Both the position numbers and the translations under genes were made by a program. Below the pieces are notes generated by a model, which made no database searches, was not told the origin of the DNA, and saw only the letters and a list, made by a program, of their open reading frames with translations. From Citrifermentans bremense (GTDB lineage Bacteria; Desulfobacterota; Desulfuromonadia; Geobacterales; Geobacteraceae): a stretch of DNA of 64,000 nt. Positions 18,686 to 27,067 of this stretch are shown here, one piece after another. How positions within the stretch are numbered: the first letter of the stretch is position 1; every line of letters starts with the position of its first letter. The stretch is taken from contig NZ_AP023213.1 in the NCBI RefSeq assembly GCF_014218275.1, positions 3,388,001-3,452,000 of the forward strand, read 5' to 3'.

Positions 18686-19492
18686 ATGTATAGAGGAAGT
18701 AGAAAACATGTGCTGGACTGGACCGAGAAAGCCTCTTTTCTTGATGAACTGGCAGATCTAGTGTCACCTGCCCCTGTCAAATTTACACGACATCGTCAAT
18801 ATATGCCGCGTGGCAAAGCCCTTGCTGACGAGGCACGACTGGAGTCCTTCGGGCCGTCGTGGCTACCGGAATCAGATGTGTGGCATAAGATTCAGAATTG
18901 GTGGCTCGTCCATAAGGCGGGTGCCAATACTCCCAACTGGGATATTGCTGCAACGTGTGAGATTGAAGGACGTGCTGGACTTGTTCTTGTTGAGGCAAAG
19001 GCAAATTGGCCAGAGCTGAAAACAGTTGGAAAGCCTCGGCGGCGGGATGCGTCCGTCAAGAGCCAAGAGAATCATGATCGAATCGGATTAGCCATCGATG
19101 AGGCCTGCAAAGGTTGGCGGTCGCTCGATCCCCGCCTTTCGATGACCCTAGACTCGCACTACCAGTTGGCTAATAGGCTTGCTTTCACGTGGAAGCTTGC
19201 CACCCTTGGATTGCCTGTTGTCCTAGTTTATCTAGGCTTCACTGGCGATGAAGGCATCGCTGACGCGGGTCGCCCCTTCGCAGACGATGCTGATTGGCAA
19301 AAAGCATTTACTGCACATGTATCTCCTATAATTTCCCAGAGCCTTTTCGAACAGCGGCTAGAAATAGAAGGAGTTCCGGTCTGGCTTTTGAGTAGGAGCC
19401 GTAAAGTTCTCGAAGTTTCTCCTCGCCGCCCATACACCAAGGACAATCCTGGGGACAGAGCTGTACGCCAACAGGGCAAATTCAAGCTCTGA
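18686..19492 (+). CDS. PD-(D/E)XK-like nuclease-fold protein (hypothetical)
   Basis: I do not recognise a named family for this 268-residue protein. It contains a plausible PD-(D/E)XK core: Asp86 in NWDIAAT, then Glu103-Ala-Lys105 at the end of a hydrophobic strand (GLVLVEAKAN). A conserved-looking helix with NHDRIGLAIDEA follows. This fold is used by restriction and other nucleases, but also by non-nuclease proteins. GAGGAGG precedes the ATG at 18686. It sits in the islet with a NACHT NTPase, so a defence-related role is possible but unproven. Confidence 0.6.
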   Translation: MYRGSRKHVLDWTEKASFLDELADLVSPAPVKFTRHRQYMPRGKALADEARLESFGPSWLPESDVWHKIQNWWLVHKAGANTPNWDIAATCEIEGRAGLVLVEAKANWPELKTVGKPRRRDASVKSQENHDRIGLAIDEACKGWRSLDPRLSMTLDSHYQLANRLAFTWKLATLGLPVVLVYLGFTGDEGIADAGRPFADDADWQKAFTAHVSPIISQSLFEQRLEIEGVPVWLLSRSRKVLEVSPRRPYTKDNPGDRAVRQQGKFKL

Positions 19493-19630
19493 CCCTCCGC
19501 CCGCATAAATTGACACAGCATCAGGATACTGGCGATTGCTGCTGAACCGGCAGGCTATCCGACCGCTGCCTAGCAACAACTTCTTTAGTCTCAAATTCCG
19601 GCTGACTACGTGAGCCTAAAGGAACGGAAC

Positions 19631-20053
19631 ATGATCGTAAGATTCAGCTTTAGGCTGCTGCTTATAGTACAAATTTTTCTTCTCTACGGATGTCTTTACA
19701 GAGGCGAGGGCATCTTCAAGAAAATTGGAGATTCCGATTACAAGGCGCAGCTGCATTTCCAGGGCCTTGTCGGTGTCGCAGATGGTGGCCTGACCGCCGT
19801 GAGCGGCATGGTGATGCAGGAAGATCACCTTACTCCCCTGAGAAACGTACCGGTACGCCTTAGAAGGAAGAGCGAACCGGGTGTTGTATCAAGGACTCAG
19901 ACGGATAATGTCGGCAGGTTCTCCCTCACAGGGATCTTGTACAACGACTCGTACGTGGTGGAAATTGAGTCAGGACAGTACTCCGGCAGCAAAGAGATCG
20001 TCGTCAGCCCAAACCGCGTGAACTGTCATGAAATCTTTGCAGAGAGGCTTTGA
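19631..20053 (+). CDS. Predicted lipoprotein with carboxypeptidase-regulatory-like fold
   Basis: The 140-residue protein has a hydrophobic N-terminus ending in the lipobox LLYGC, then a beta-rich domain: AVSGMVMQED, PLRNVPVRLRRKSEPG, SRTQTDNVGRFSLTGI, YVVEIESGQYSG. This reads like a CarboxypepD_reg/transthyretin-type beta-sandwich common in envelope proteins. The ATG at 19631 follows AAGGAA. The role is unknown. It may share a transcript with the small membrane protein 51 bp downstream. Confidence 0.6.
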   Translation: MIVRFSFRLLLIVQIFLLYGCLYRGEGIFKKIGDSDYKAQLHFQGLVGVADGGLTAVSGMVMQEDHLTPLRNVPVRLRRKSEPGVVSRTQTDNVGRFSLTGILYNDSYVVEIESGQYSGSKEIVVSPNRVNCHEIFAERL

Positions 20054-20104
20054 GAACCGGGTTGGGAAGAAGCCTGAGGTGACGCAGAAGAATAAGGAAG
20101 CAAG

Positions 20105-20371
20105 TTGAAGAAAGCGATTCTAATAGCGGCAATAATTGGGTTGCTTCTCTTGACCACGTTAACGAACCACATGACATCTAGGTTTGTGATAGTAGTTATT
20201 TTTTCTCTTCTTACCGTTATAGTTACCTTTTCCTTCTGGCTGCTGACCGGACGTAGGAAGTCATTTGCAGTGGAGTTATTGTCTGAACGAAATCAGGGAA
20301 GAAACGAAGGATTGGCCACAGTTTTTATACTCCTTGTCTTTGGACTAATTGCTTACATCAACAACAGGTAG
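20105..20371 (+). CDS. Small three-segment membrane protein (88 aa)
   Basis: The ORF encodes three hydrophobic stretches: about residues 4-20, 26-48 and 71-85. A basic loop (TGRRKS) and a polar loop (SERNQGRNEG) lie between the last two. The start is TTG at 20105 with AAGGAA upstream. No family was recognised. It lies 183 bp before the NACHT gene. A membrane effector partner of the NACHT protein is conceivable, but no motif shows it. Confidence 0.5.
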   Translation: MKKAILIAAIIGLLLLTTLTNHMTSRFVIVVIFSLLTVIVTFSFWLLTGRRKSFAVELLSERNQGRNEGLATVFILLVFGLIAYINNR

Positions 20372-20553
20372 ACCCGGCCGACAAGCAGGTGGAGAGTGCA
20401 TGGGTGCTGGGCTTCAAATGGTAAAACTGCTATTCACGCTCTGCCCCTCCGTCCCCCTAGCCCCGTCGAAATGGACATGAGCAAGAATAAAGATTTGCCC
20501 CCAGGCTCATGTTAACAAGGGCCAACTTATCGAATCAGAACTGGAGGAGAGTA

Positions 20554-22368
20554 ATGATTGCTGAAACTGCAACTGCACTAGCAAAAACTGCGCTGACGCA
20601 AGTGGTAAAGGATGGCTTTAAGAGCATCATCTCTGCAGGGTCAAAAAAGTACAACCAAGCCAAAATTGAAGAAATATCAGACAATATATACAAAAATATC
20701 TCTGAAATAAAAGAGGTAAAAACCATTTGGCAAACCAACAAAACAGTTAATATTACCGATTTTTACTGCGACCAATTCATAAAACATGGTACTTGCAGAA
20801 ATATAGTACGTAGAATTAGCGACCTACCGAGCAATCGCTGCATTCTTATCGAAGGAATTGCTGGACAAGGCAAATCTACTCTCTTGAAATACTTGTCCGT
20901 GAACGAAATCAATAAAGGTAGATACATACCAATTTTCATTGAGTTAAAAAACATTAGGGAAAATAATAATTTGTTGTCAGTGATATCCTCTGTGACAAAT
21001 GCGCTTGGCATAGGAAAGGTTGACTTAGATATTTTGTCTGAACTTTGTAATAACGACAGATGGTATTTCGTATTAGATGGTTTCGATGAGATCGCACACG
21101 ACAAAAAGGCTGGAACTATTCTAGAAATAGAAGAAATATTACGCACAATAAAAACAATGAAAGTGGTAATTACATCTCGTCCAAATAGTGGGCTTGAAAA
21201 CTCAACTTTATTCGAGGTAATAAAATTAGACCAGCTAATCAACGATGAATACAAAGCATATATAATGAAGCTGAGTGATAATACAGAAATGGGCACACAG
21301 CTTATAGATAAAATTGAAGCTCACAAAGGAGAAATCAAAAAATTACTTTGCACACCTCTTCTAATAACTCTCCTCGTGATAACATACAAGTCCAACAGCA
21401 TTCTACCCGACAACCTTTCCGAGTTTTACGAGTCACTATTTGGCACCTTGCTTCAGCGTCATGACGGCGTCAAACCGGGCGTATCACGTAAAAAGAAATG
21501 CAATATCAACGATTTTGAAATAAGACAGATTTTCGAAGCCTTGTGTTTTGTTTCCAAGGCTAAGGATGATGTTATCTTTCCCTACAAAGATTTATACAAA
21601 TGGGTGACGAAGGCAAGCGAATTGCAAAAAGTATCCATAAACCCAGAGTGTTTCATAGAGGATATAGTAGAAATTACCTGCTTGGTCCTCAAAGAAGGCG
21701 ATGAATATCAATTTGTCCACAAAAGCATTAGAGAATATTTTACTGCTGCGTTTGTCCAATCAAATGAAGAACCTTTTGCTCTAAAATTTTATACTAACCG
21801 CCTCTCGTCTTTTCATAAATGGTCCCAAGAATTGCGTTTTTTAAGCGAAATCGACAAGTACAGATACATAAAACATTTTAGAATCCCGCAGATAGAAAAT
21901 ATCTTTGGGAGCTCTTTTCATGATTTCGAGTCCGGTCTTTTTACCCACGAGGCAGTTGCTGTTAATATCTTGAAATCGCTTGGCTTACTAATAACATCTT
22001 TCAGAAATTCGGTTTCAAACGGATTAGGTATGGATAAGAATTTTTCAGACTGTACTATACCAAATTACAATAAACATGTTGCCTCACTCTTCAAATTAAT
22101 TAGGAAGTTTAAGGTATATCATTCACGAGACAATAAGTTCATTATTGAGTATGATGACCATACTTACGAAGTAGAAAACGAGCATGCATCTGGAGATAAG
22201 AATAATTTTTATTTGCATTTTGATACTTTGTATGCCAATAAAGTTGCAAAAGATCAAATTTATTCAGTCATTTCTGATGTAATTTCATCCCTTAGATCCG
22301 AAATGCATGCGCATATTGAGTACATCAAGCATGAGTCAAACAAGTATGAAATGCTAGATGAGATATGA
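20554..22368 (+). CDS. NACHT-domain NTPase (bacterial NLR-like)
   Basis: The 604-residue protein has a helical N-terminal region (1-95). A NACHT ATPase follows, with Walker A GIAGQGKST (101-109), Walker B VLDGFDEI (173-180, with the extra acidic residues typical of NACHT), sensor TSRP (207-210) and the FVHKSIREYF-type winged-helix end near 420. The C-terminal third has no repeats such as TPR, WD40 or LRR that I can see. The ATG at 20554 has GGAGG upstream; the earlier start does not. The gene is strikingly AT-rich against its GC-rich surroundings, a sign of transfer. Bacterial NACHT proteins are known to act in phage defence; the trigger and effector here are unknown. Confidence 0.85.
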   Translation: MIAETATALAKTALTQVVKDGFKSIISAGSKKYNQAKIEEISDNIYKNISEIKEVKTIWQTNKTVNITDFYCDQFIKHGTCRNIVRRISDLPSNRCILIEGIAGQGKSTLLKYLSVNEINKGRYIPIFIELKNIRENNNLLSVISSVTNALGIGKVDLDILSELCNNDRWYFVLDGFDEIAHDKKAGTILEIEEILRTIKTMKVVITSRPNSGLENSTLFEVIKLDQLINDEYKAYIMKLSDNTEMGTQLIDKIEAHKGEIKKLLCTPLLITLLVITYKSNSILPDNLSEFYESLFGTLLQRHDGVKPGVSRKKKCNINDFEIRQIFEALCFVSKAKDDVIFPYKDLYKWVTKASELQKVSINPECFIEDIVEITCLVLKEGDEYQFVHKSIREYFTAAFVQSNEEPFALKFYTNRLSSFHKWSQELRFLSEIDKYRYIKHFRIPQIENIFGSSFHDFESGLFTHEAVAVNILKSLGLLITSFRNSVSNGLGMDKNFSDCTIPNYNKHVASLFKLIRKFKVYHSRDNKFIIEYDDHTYEVENEHASGDKNNFYLHFDTLYANKVAKDQIYSVISDVISSLRSEMHAHIEYIKHESNKYEMLDEI

Positions 22369-22738
22369 GAGGACATTTGGACTAACGGTGGTAGGCTAGA
22401 CATCAGGACAGTCGCGCCTCAGTTGAGTTATTATTGCAACGCTGCACTACAACCATGCCCACTTCGAGTAGCAAATCGACTATGTCCCACCTTTCCTCTA
22501 CCCCCCAGACCGCTCCAGACGAGAGGGAGACTGGTCTGTTGGTTGAGTTACGGCGTCTCCCATCCTTAGCGACACATTGTGTCGCTTCCCCCTGGGAGCA
22601 GGAGGGGACGTAGGTAACTTATTTAACTTATGACGGTGAGGAAATGGTGGGACGGGACGTGATTAAGTTGCGCAATTACAGGCTACTTTGCCAGCCGGGA
22701 AAACAGCTGGAAAAGTAGCCTGCATATGAAGCCAGAGT
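22369..22738. other. Intergenic region with repeat copy and hairpins
   Basis: About 370 bp lack a gene. The region contains a 17-nt palindrome, GCGACACATTGTGTCGC (about 22569-22585), the right 27-bp repeat, and an imperfect hairpin (AGGCTACTTT ... AAAGTAGCCT, about 22680-22721) that may end the minus-strand gene at 22739. Confidence 0.5.
22605..22631 (+). repeat. 27-bp repeat, right copy of an inverted pair
   Basis: It begins GGGACGTAGGTAACTT and matches the reverse complement of 18577-18603 at 24 of 27 positions. The sequence style (GGGACGT followed by AT-rich TAACTTAT) suggests a REP-like or transposon-end element. Confidence 0.8.
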
Positions 22739-22999
22739 TTAGCCGCGGTGCGGGTTCCTGATGACTCGATAGAGGACCAGGAGAATAATCGCGCCCACGA
22801 TGGCCAACACAATGCTCAACATGTTGAACCCGGTAATCGATCCTATCCCGAGCATGGAACCTATCATACCGCCCAGGAATGCCCCTGCGATACCAAGCAG
22901 GATCGTCATGAAGATCCCGCCGGGATCATCGCCGGGCATCAACAACTTCGCTAGTGCTCCAACCACCAGACCTAATATGATCCAAGTTAAAATTCCCAT
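22739..22999 (-). CDS. GlsB/YeaQ/YmgE family membrane protein
   Basis: The 86-residue, very hydrophobic protein starts MGILTWIILGLVVGALAKLLMPG and contains the Gly-rich GIAGAFLGGMIGSMLGIG segment. This is the signature of the transglycosylase-associated (GlsB/YeaQ/YmgE) family. It has three TM segments and a short basic tail. The family is linked to general and envelope stress, without a known enzyme activity. GGGAGG precedes the ATG. It is monocistronic. Confidence 0.9.
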   Translation of the reverse strand: MGILTWIILGLVVGALAKLLMPGDDPGGIFMTILLGIAGAFLGGMIGSMLGIGSITGFNMLSIVLAIVGAIILLVLYRVIRNPHRG

Positions 23000-23276
23000 T
23001 GTTTACCTCCCGCGCCTTTCGCGCTTCCTGGGGCACCTCTCTCTCCATATCCTGCTGTCCCCGCGTCATCTCTTCTCGTCACGTTACGGTGCTAAGAATA
23101 TTGTAATACTCGCGCCAGCAGAAAAGAAGAGTAAAGACGTTTAGGGAGGTCGGATTGGGGAGTCCAGGGGGACGTTGTCGGTCAGGTTTGCGGCGCGGAA
23201 GCATTTGAGCAATTACGGTCAGGATTCTCTCTTGAAGTTGGTGTAGGATGAGCAACGAATCGAGAGGGGAGATGAG

Positions 23277-24137
23277 ATGGACAAGGCAAAGGCATACGCA
23301 GAAAGGTTCGACAGGGTGTTGCGCTACATCGAGCGGCACCTGGACGAGCCGTTGACGGTTGAACGGTTGAGCCGGGTGGCGCATTTCTCGAAGTTCCACT
23401 TCCACAGGCAATTCTCGCTCTACACCGGCATCGGAGTCTTCGCCTATACACGGCTGCTGCGGCTTAAGCACGCTTCCTACCGGCTTGCCTACCGCAGGGA
23501 GGAGCGCATCATCGACATCGCGCTCGACGCCGGATTCGACAGCCCGGAAGCGTTTGCCCGCGCCTTCAAGCAGATGTTCGGACACTCCCCCTCTCAGTTC
23601 AGAAAATCACCCAAATGGCAGCCCTGGCGGGAGCGCTTCCGGCTGCCGACCATCGAAAGGAGAGGAGACATGGACGTAAATATTGTGGAGTTCCCCGAGA
23701 CGCGGATCGCAGTGCTGGCGCACCGGGGTGCGCCGGAAAAGGTGGACGACTCGGCGCTTAAGTTCATCGAATGGCGCAAGCAAAGCGGGTTTTCGCCGGT
23801 GAAGCAGTGCCGGACCTTCGGCCTTGTCTACGACGATCCCGCGGTTGTCGAACCGGAAGAGTTCCGCTTCGACATCTGCGGCGAAGTGTCGCAGGAGGTG
23901 CCGGAGAACCCGCAGGGGGTGTTCAACAGCGTAATCCCCGGCGGCAGGTGCGCGGTGGCGCGGCACCTCGGCTCTCACGACCGAATCGGCGACAGCATTT
24001 ATCCGCTCTATCGCGACTGGTTCCCCAAAAGCGGAGAGGAGCTGCGGGACTTCCCGCTCTTCTTCCACTACCTGAACCTGATGCCCGACGTGGCCGAACA
24101 CGAGCTGGTCACCGACATCTACCTGCCGCTCAAGTAG
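23277..24137 (+). CDS. AraC-family regulator with C-terminal GyrI-like domain
   Basis: The 286-residue protein has two N-terminal AraC helix-turn-helix motifs (residues about 8-105; VERLSRVAHFSKFHFHRQFS and IDIALDAGFDSPEAFARAFKQMFGHSPSQFR). A GyrI/SbmC-like ligand-binding domain (about 125-286) begins DVNIVEFPETRIAVLAHRG and ends with DIYLPL. Such proteins (Rob/BmrR-like architecture) sense small hydrophobic compounds or drugs. The ATG is preceded by GGGGAGATGAG. No target gene lies immediately beside it. Confidence 0.9.
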   Translation: MDKAKAYAERFDRVLRYIERHLDEPLTVERLSRVAHFSKFHFHRQFSLYTGIGVFAYTRLLRLKHASYRLAYRREERIIDIALDAGFDSPEAFARAFKQMFGHSPSQFRKSPKWQPWRERFRLPTIERRGDMDVNIVEFPETRIAVLAHRGAPEKVDDSALKFIEWRKQSGFSPVKQCRTFGLVYDDPAVVEPEEFRFDICGEVSQEVPENPQGVFNSVIPGGRCAVARHLGSHDRIGDSIYPLYRDWFPKSGEELRDFPLFFHYLNLMPDVAEHELVTDIYLPLK

Positions 24138-24176
24138 TTGGCCCCTGTCGCGGGTGTTAAGTTGTGCATTGCGATC

Positions 24177-24605
24177 TACATCTCATATACCGCGATATGT
24201 AACTCGTGCATTGCTAGCTGTAACTCATGCACCACGATATGTGATTTGCACACCACTTTATGCAACTCGTACAGTGCGGTCTGAAACTCATACACGGTGG
24301 CCTGTAATTCACATATCACAGCAAGAAACTTGAACATCGCGTTATGTAAGCTACACATAGCTGTGGGTAACCAGCACATTGCTAGCAGGTATCTCATGCC
24401 TCAGAGCATGTAACTTGCACATCGTGTTATGTATCTCATGCACCACGATATGTAACTCACACATCTCGATGTGTATCTCATGTATCGAGATGTGTAACTC
24501 GTATACCGCGATAGGTAAGTCATGCATCGCGGTATGTAAGTCATGCATCACGATGGGTAACACTTATATCGCAAGGGGTAACACGCATACAGCAGCGGGG
24601 TGAAC
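24177..24605. repeat. Degenerate 21-bp minisatellite, about 20 units
   Basis: A run of about twenty diverged units, each close to 21 bp and usually starting TGTAACTCATGCA with an imperfect CGCGATA end, fills this stretch. One 22-bp unit near 24385 shifts the phase. Both strands stay open in one frame over long parts, with heptad-like peptides such as HELHIAVYE on the minus strand. No upstream start and ribosome site supports translation, so it is listed as a repeat. Confidence 0.85.
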
Positions 24606-24741
24606 TAGAAGGCAGGGGAAATAGGAGTTTACGCGCGGGCGACGGCTTCAGAGATATCTGGCTGCAAAGGGAAGTAAGTGAGAGGGAAGATACGTTGAGG
24701 GGGGTGCCTGACGCCCCCCCCAGTTCAACCTTTTTTCGAGC

Positions 24742-25167
24742 TCAGGTACCGCTCCCACCTTGTTCCTGTTCGGCCGTAGGTGCGCCAGGGGCTGCGGGAA
24801 CTGTCTTGGACCTCGCGTGTCCCCTTCTCTCTTTGGCGCAATCGAACCCGGAGGCGACAAGGATCTCGGAATTGCGAACAGCGGCCATTTCCAGGAGGAG
24901 CGCGATCTCGTCCAGTTGAATGACGAGTTGTGCCTGGAGTACCTCGCGTTCGGCAATCACCAGTTTGCTCCCCAACATCGACTCGTGATACACCGCATCG
25001 TGCTTCGCAGATGCCGCAAGGTACGATTGGAGCACCCCAGGACTCCCCGCCCAAATAGACTCTGGAATCCTGGTTTTGTCAGCCAGAGAAGTTGCTACCC
25101 TCTGGTTGAAGGCATGAAACGCCGTTGGCCCGATTTGCCGATAATTCCGCAGTAGTTGCTGCCCCAT
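24742..25167 (-). CDS. Hypothetical helical protein
   Basis: The 141-residue protein begins MGQQLLRNYRQIGPTAFHAFNQRVA, has a long helical central part (REVLQAQLVIQLDEIALLLEMAAVRN) and ends in a low-complexity Ala/Pro/Gly tail. GGGAGG lies before the ATG at a good distance. No family was recognised. It stands alone between the minisatellite and the ribbon-helix-helix gene. Confidence 0.5.
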   Translation of the reverse strand: MGQQLLRNYRQIGPTAFHAFNQRVATSLADKTRIPESIWAGSPGVLQSYLAASAKHDAVYHESMLGSKLVIAEREVLQAQLVIQLDEIALLLEMAAVRNSEILVASGFDCAKERRGHARSKTVPAAPGAPTAEQEQGGSGT

Positions 25168-25420
25168 CTCGTACCTCCCTTCCTCCGCCTGAGTTAAGCG
25201 CAGGATCCTGGATGATTAGAAAATTTCAATCTGCAATTCCCGTTGAGCATACAACGCAGCGGTAGCTATGCAAGTAAGTGGAGACAAAAAGGGAGATGGT
25301 CAACCTGTGCGCCCTCATCCCAACCCTCTCCCAGAGGGAGAGGGAGTGTGGACGGAGTTGGTGTGTATGGGTGTAGTAACGCTGGGGGTGTTGCGTGAGC
25401 TATGCGGAATTGCAGCGGAA

Positions 25421-25627
25421 TCAGGGCGAACGTAGAGAGGAGCGGCTTCTCGTGCCCCTGCGGCGGCGCAGCAGGGCAGGCGAGCCGAGGGCATCCCTCA
25501 TCAGCTCGGACATGGTGGTGTTGTGAAGCTCTAGCAGACGGGTAAGATACTCCAGCTCCTCGTCGCTTACCCGGACCGAAATTATGTGCCGCCGCTGGCG
25601 GCCATCATTGCTTTCCATGTAGTCCAT
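25421..25627 (-). CDS. Small ribbon-helix-helix protein
   Basis: The 68-residue protein contains RRHIISVRVSDEELEYLTRLLELHNTTMSELMRDAL, the pattern of a CopG/Arc-type ribbon-helix-helix DNA-binding fold (beta strand with alternating residues, then two helices). A basic C-terminal tail follows. The ATG at 25627 has AGGAG six bases before it. It starts 32 bp after the ribBA stop on the same strand, so it may be the last gene of the large catabolic transcript. It has no toxin partner, so an antitoxin role is unlikely. Confidence 0.65.
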   Translation of the reverse strand: MDYMESNDGRQRRHIISVRVSDEELEYLTRLLELHNTTMSELMRDALGSPALLRRRRGTRSRSSLRSP

Positions 25628-25659
25628 CTGCTCTCCTACTGGCACGTTCTTCCGTCCCG

Positions 25660-26862
25660 TCAGATGAAATGCAACAAATGCCCCATCTTCTCCCGCTTGG
25701 TCTTGAGATACCTCGCGTTTTCACTTCCGGGGGGCAGCTCCAGCGGCACCCGTTCTTCGATGCCGATCCCGTATCCTGCAAGCCCTACCAGCTTCTTCGG
25801 GTTGTTGGTCATGAGCCGGATCTTCTTTATGCCTAGGTTTGAGAGGATCTGGGCGCCTATGCCGTAATCCCGCATGTCGGCCTTGAACCCCAGGGCAACG
25901 TTTGCCTCGACCGTGTCCTTGCCCTGGTCCTGCAGCGCATAGGCCTTCAACTTGTTGGTCAGTCCGATGCCGCGCCCCTCCTGCCGCATGTAGAGGATCA
26001 CCCCCCTCCCCTCGGCCTGCACGTGCTGCATGGCCAGGTGCAGTTGGTCGGCACAGTCGCACCTGACACTGCCGAAGACGTCGCCGGTCAGGCACTCGGA
26101 GTGGACCCGCACCAGGACCGGTTCGTCCCCCCCTATGTCACCCTTGACCAGGGCAATGTGCTCCAGGCCGTCCACGTCGTTTTCAAAGCCGACGGCGCGG
26201 AATTCGCCGAACTGTGTGGGGAGACTGACCTCGACGCAGCGGCGGACCAAAGACTCGTGCTGCATCCGGTAGGCGACGAGGTCGGCGATGGTGCAGATCT
26301 TGATTCTGTGGCGCAGGGCGAACTTCTTCAGGTCGGGCATCCGGGACATGGTGCCGTCTTCGTTCATGATCTCGCAGATTACGCCGGCGGGCTCGAGCCC
26401 GGCCAGACGCGCCAGGTCGACGGAACCCTCGGTCTGCCCGGAGCGGACCAGGACGCCCCCTTCCCTTGCGCGCAGCGGGAATACGTGTCCCGGCCGCGCC
26501 AGGTCGGCGGCGCAGGCGTCGGGGGCCACGGCGGTGAGAATGGTGTGGGCGCGGTCGGCGGCGGAGATGCCGGTGGTGACGCCGCGGCTCGCCTCGATGG
26601 AGACGGTGAAGGCGGTGCCGAAGGAGGAGGTGTTGTCCCGCACCATGGAGGGGAGCGCCAGCCTGTCGCAGCGCTCTCCGGTCATGGTGAGACAGATCAG
26701 CCCCCGCCCGTGCATGGCCATGAAGTTGATCACCTCGGGGGTCACGCACTGGGCGGCGATGGTGAGATCGCCCTCGTTCTCGCGATCCTCGTCATCGACC
26801 AGGATGACCATCTTCCCGGCCCGGATGTCCTCGATTGCCTCGGCTATGCTGGCGACTGACAT
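25660..26862 (-). CDS. ribBA: Bifunctional riboflavin synthesis protein RibBA
   Basis: The 400-residue fusion has an N-terminal DHBP synthase ([62 protein letters not shown]) and a C-terminal GTP cyclohydrolase II ([23 protein letters not shown] with zinc cysteines, [10 protein letters not shown]). It makes the two precursors of riboflavin. The ATG at 26862 follows GGGGGTAAG. It lies at the end of the Etf gene series, suggesting extra flavin supply for Etf and acyl-CoA dehydrogenases. No FMN riboswitch was seen upstream. Confidence 0.95.
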   Translation of the reverse strand: MSVASIAEAIEDIRAGKMVILVDDEDRENEGDLTIAAQCVTPEVINFMAMHGRGLICLTMTGERCDRLALPSMVRDNTSSFGTAFTVSIEASRGVTTGISAADRAHTILTAVAPDACAADLARPGHVFPLRAREGGVLVRSGQTEGSVDLARLAGLEPAGVICEIMNEDGTMSRMPDLKKFALRHRIKICTIADLVAYRMQHESLVRRCVEVSLPTQFGEFRAVGFENDVDGLEHIALVKGDIGGDEPVLVRVHSECLTGDVFGSVRCDCADQLHLAMQHVQAEGRGVILYMRQEGRGIGLTNKLKAYALQDQGKDTVEANVALGFKADMRDYGIGAQILSNLGIKKIRLMTNNPKKLVGLAGYGIGIEERVPLELPPGSENARYLKTKREKMGHLLHFI

Positions 26863-26963
26863 GGCTCTTACCCCCTTTGTTAAAATCCCCGTGTTCTTCA
26901 TGATCAATCAGATTTGTATCCGTGTTATCCGCTAAATCCGTGTGCGACGCCCTTAGAAGTTCG

Positions 26964-26997
26964 GCCGTGCGGCGGAGAGCTTGCTCCGCCGCACGGC
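26964..26997 (-). terminator. Strong hairpin after etfA, possible terminator
   Basis: A perfect 14-bp stem (GCCGTGCGGCGGAG with CTCCGCCGCACGGC, 6-nt loop) lies about 70 bp past the etfA stop. The following minus-strand sequence is only weakly T-rich, so it may protect the 3' end rather than terminate. Confidence 0.45.
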
Positions 26998-27067
26998 GCT
27001 GGTCCCAGGCAGTGTCCCGAGCCAATTTCGCTGGGGCTTTCGCCCCACTTCGGATTCCTTCTTCCGG

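Noticed and set aside
24176-24563. Short coding genes on the minus strand of the 21-bp repeat block
   Set aside because: The frames are by-products of a period divisible by three; both strands are open, and no ribosome binding site or upstream gene structure supports them.
24177-24605. CRISPR array
   Set aside because: Units are contiguous at about 21 bp with no conserved repeat alternating with unique spacers, and there are no cas genes nearby.
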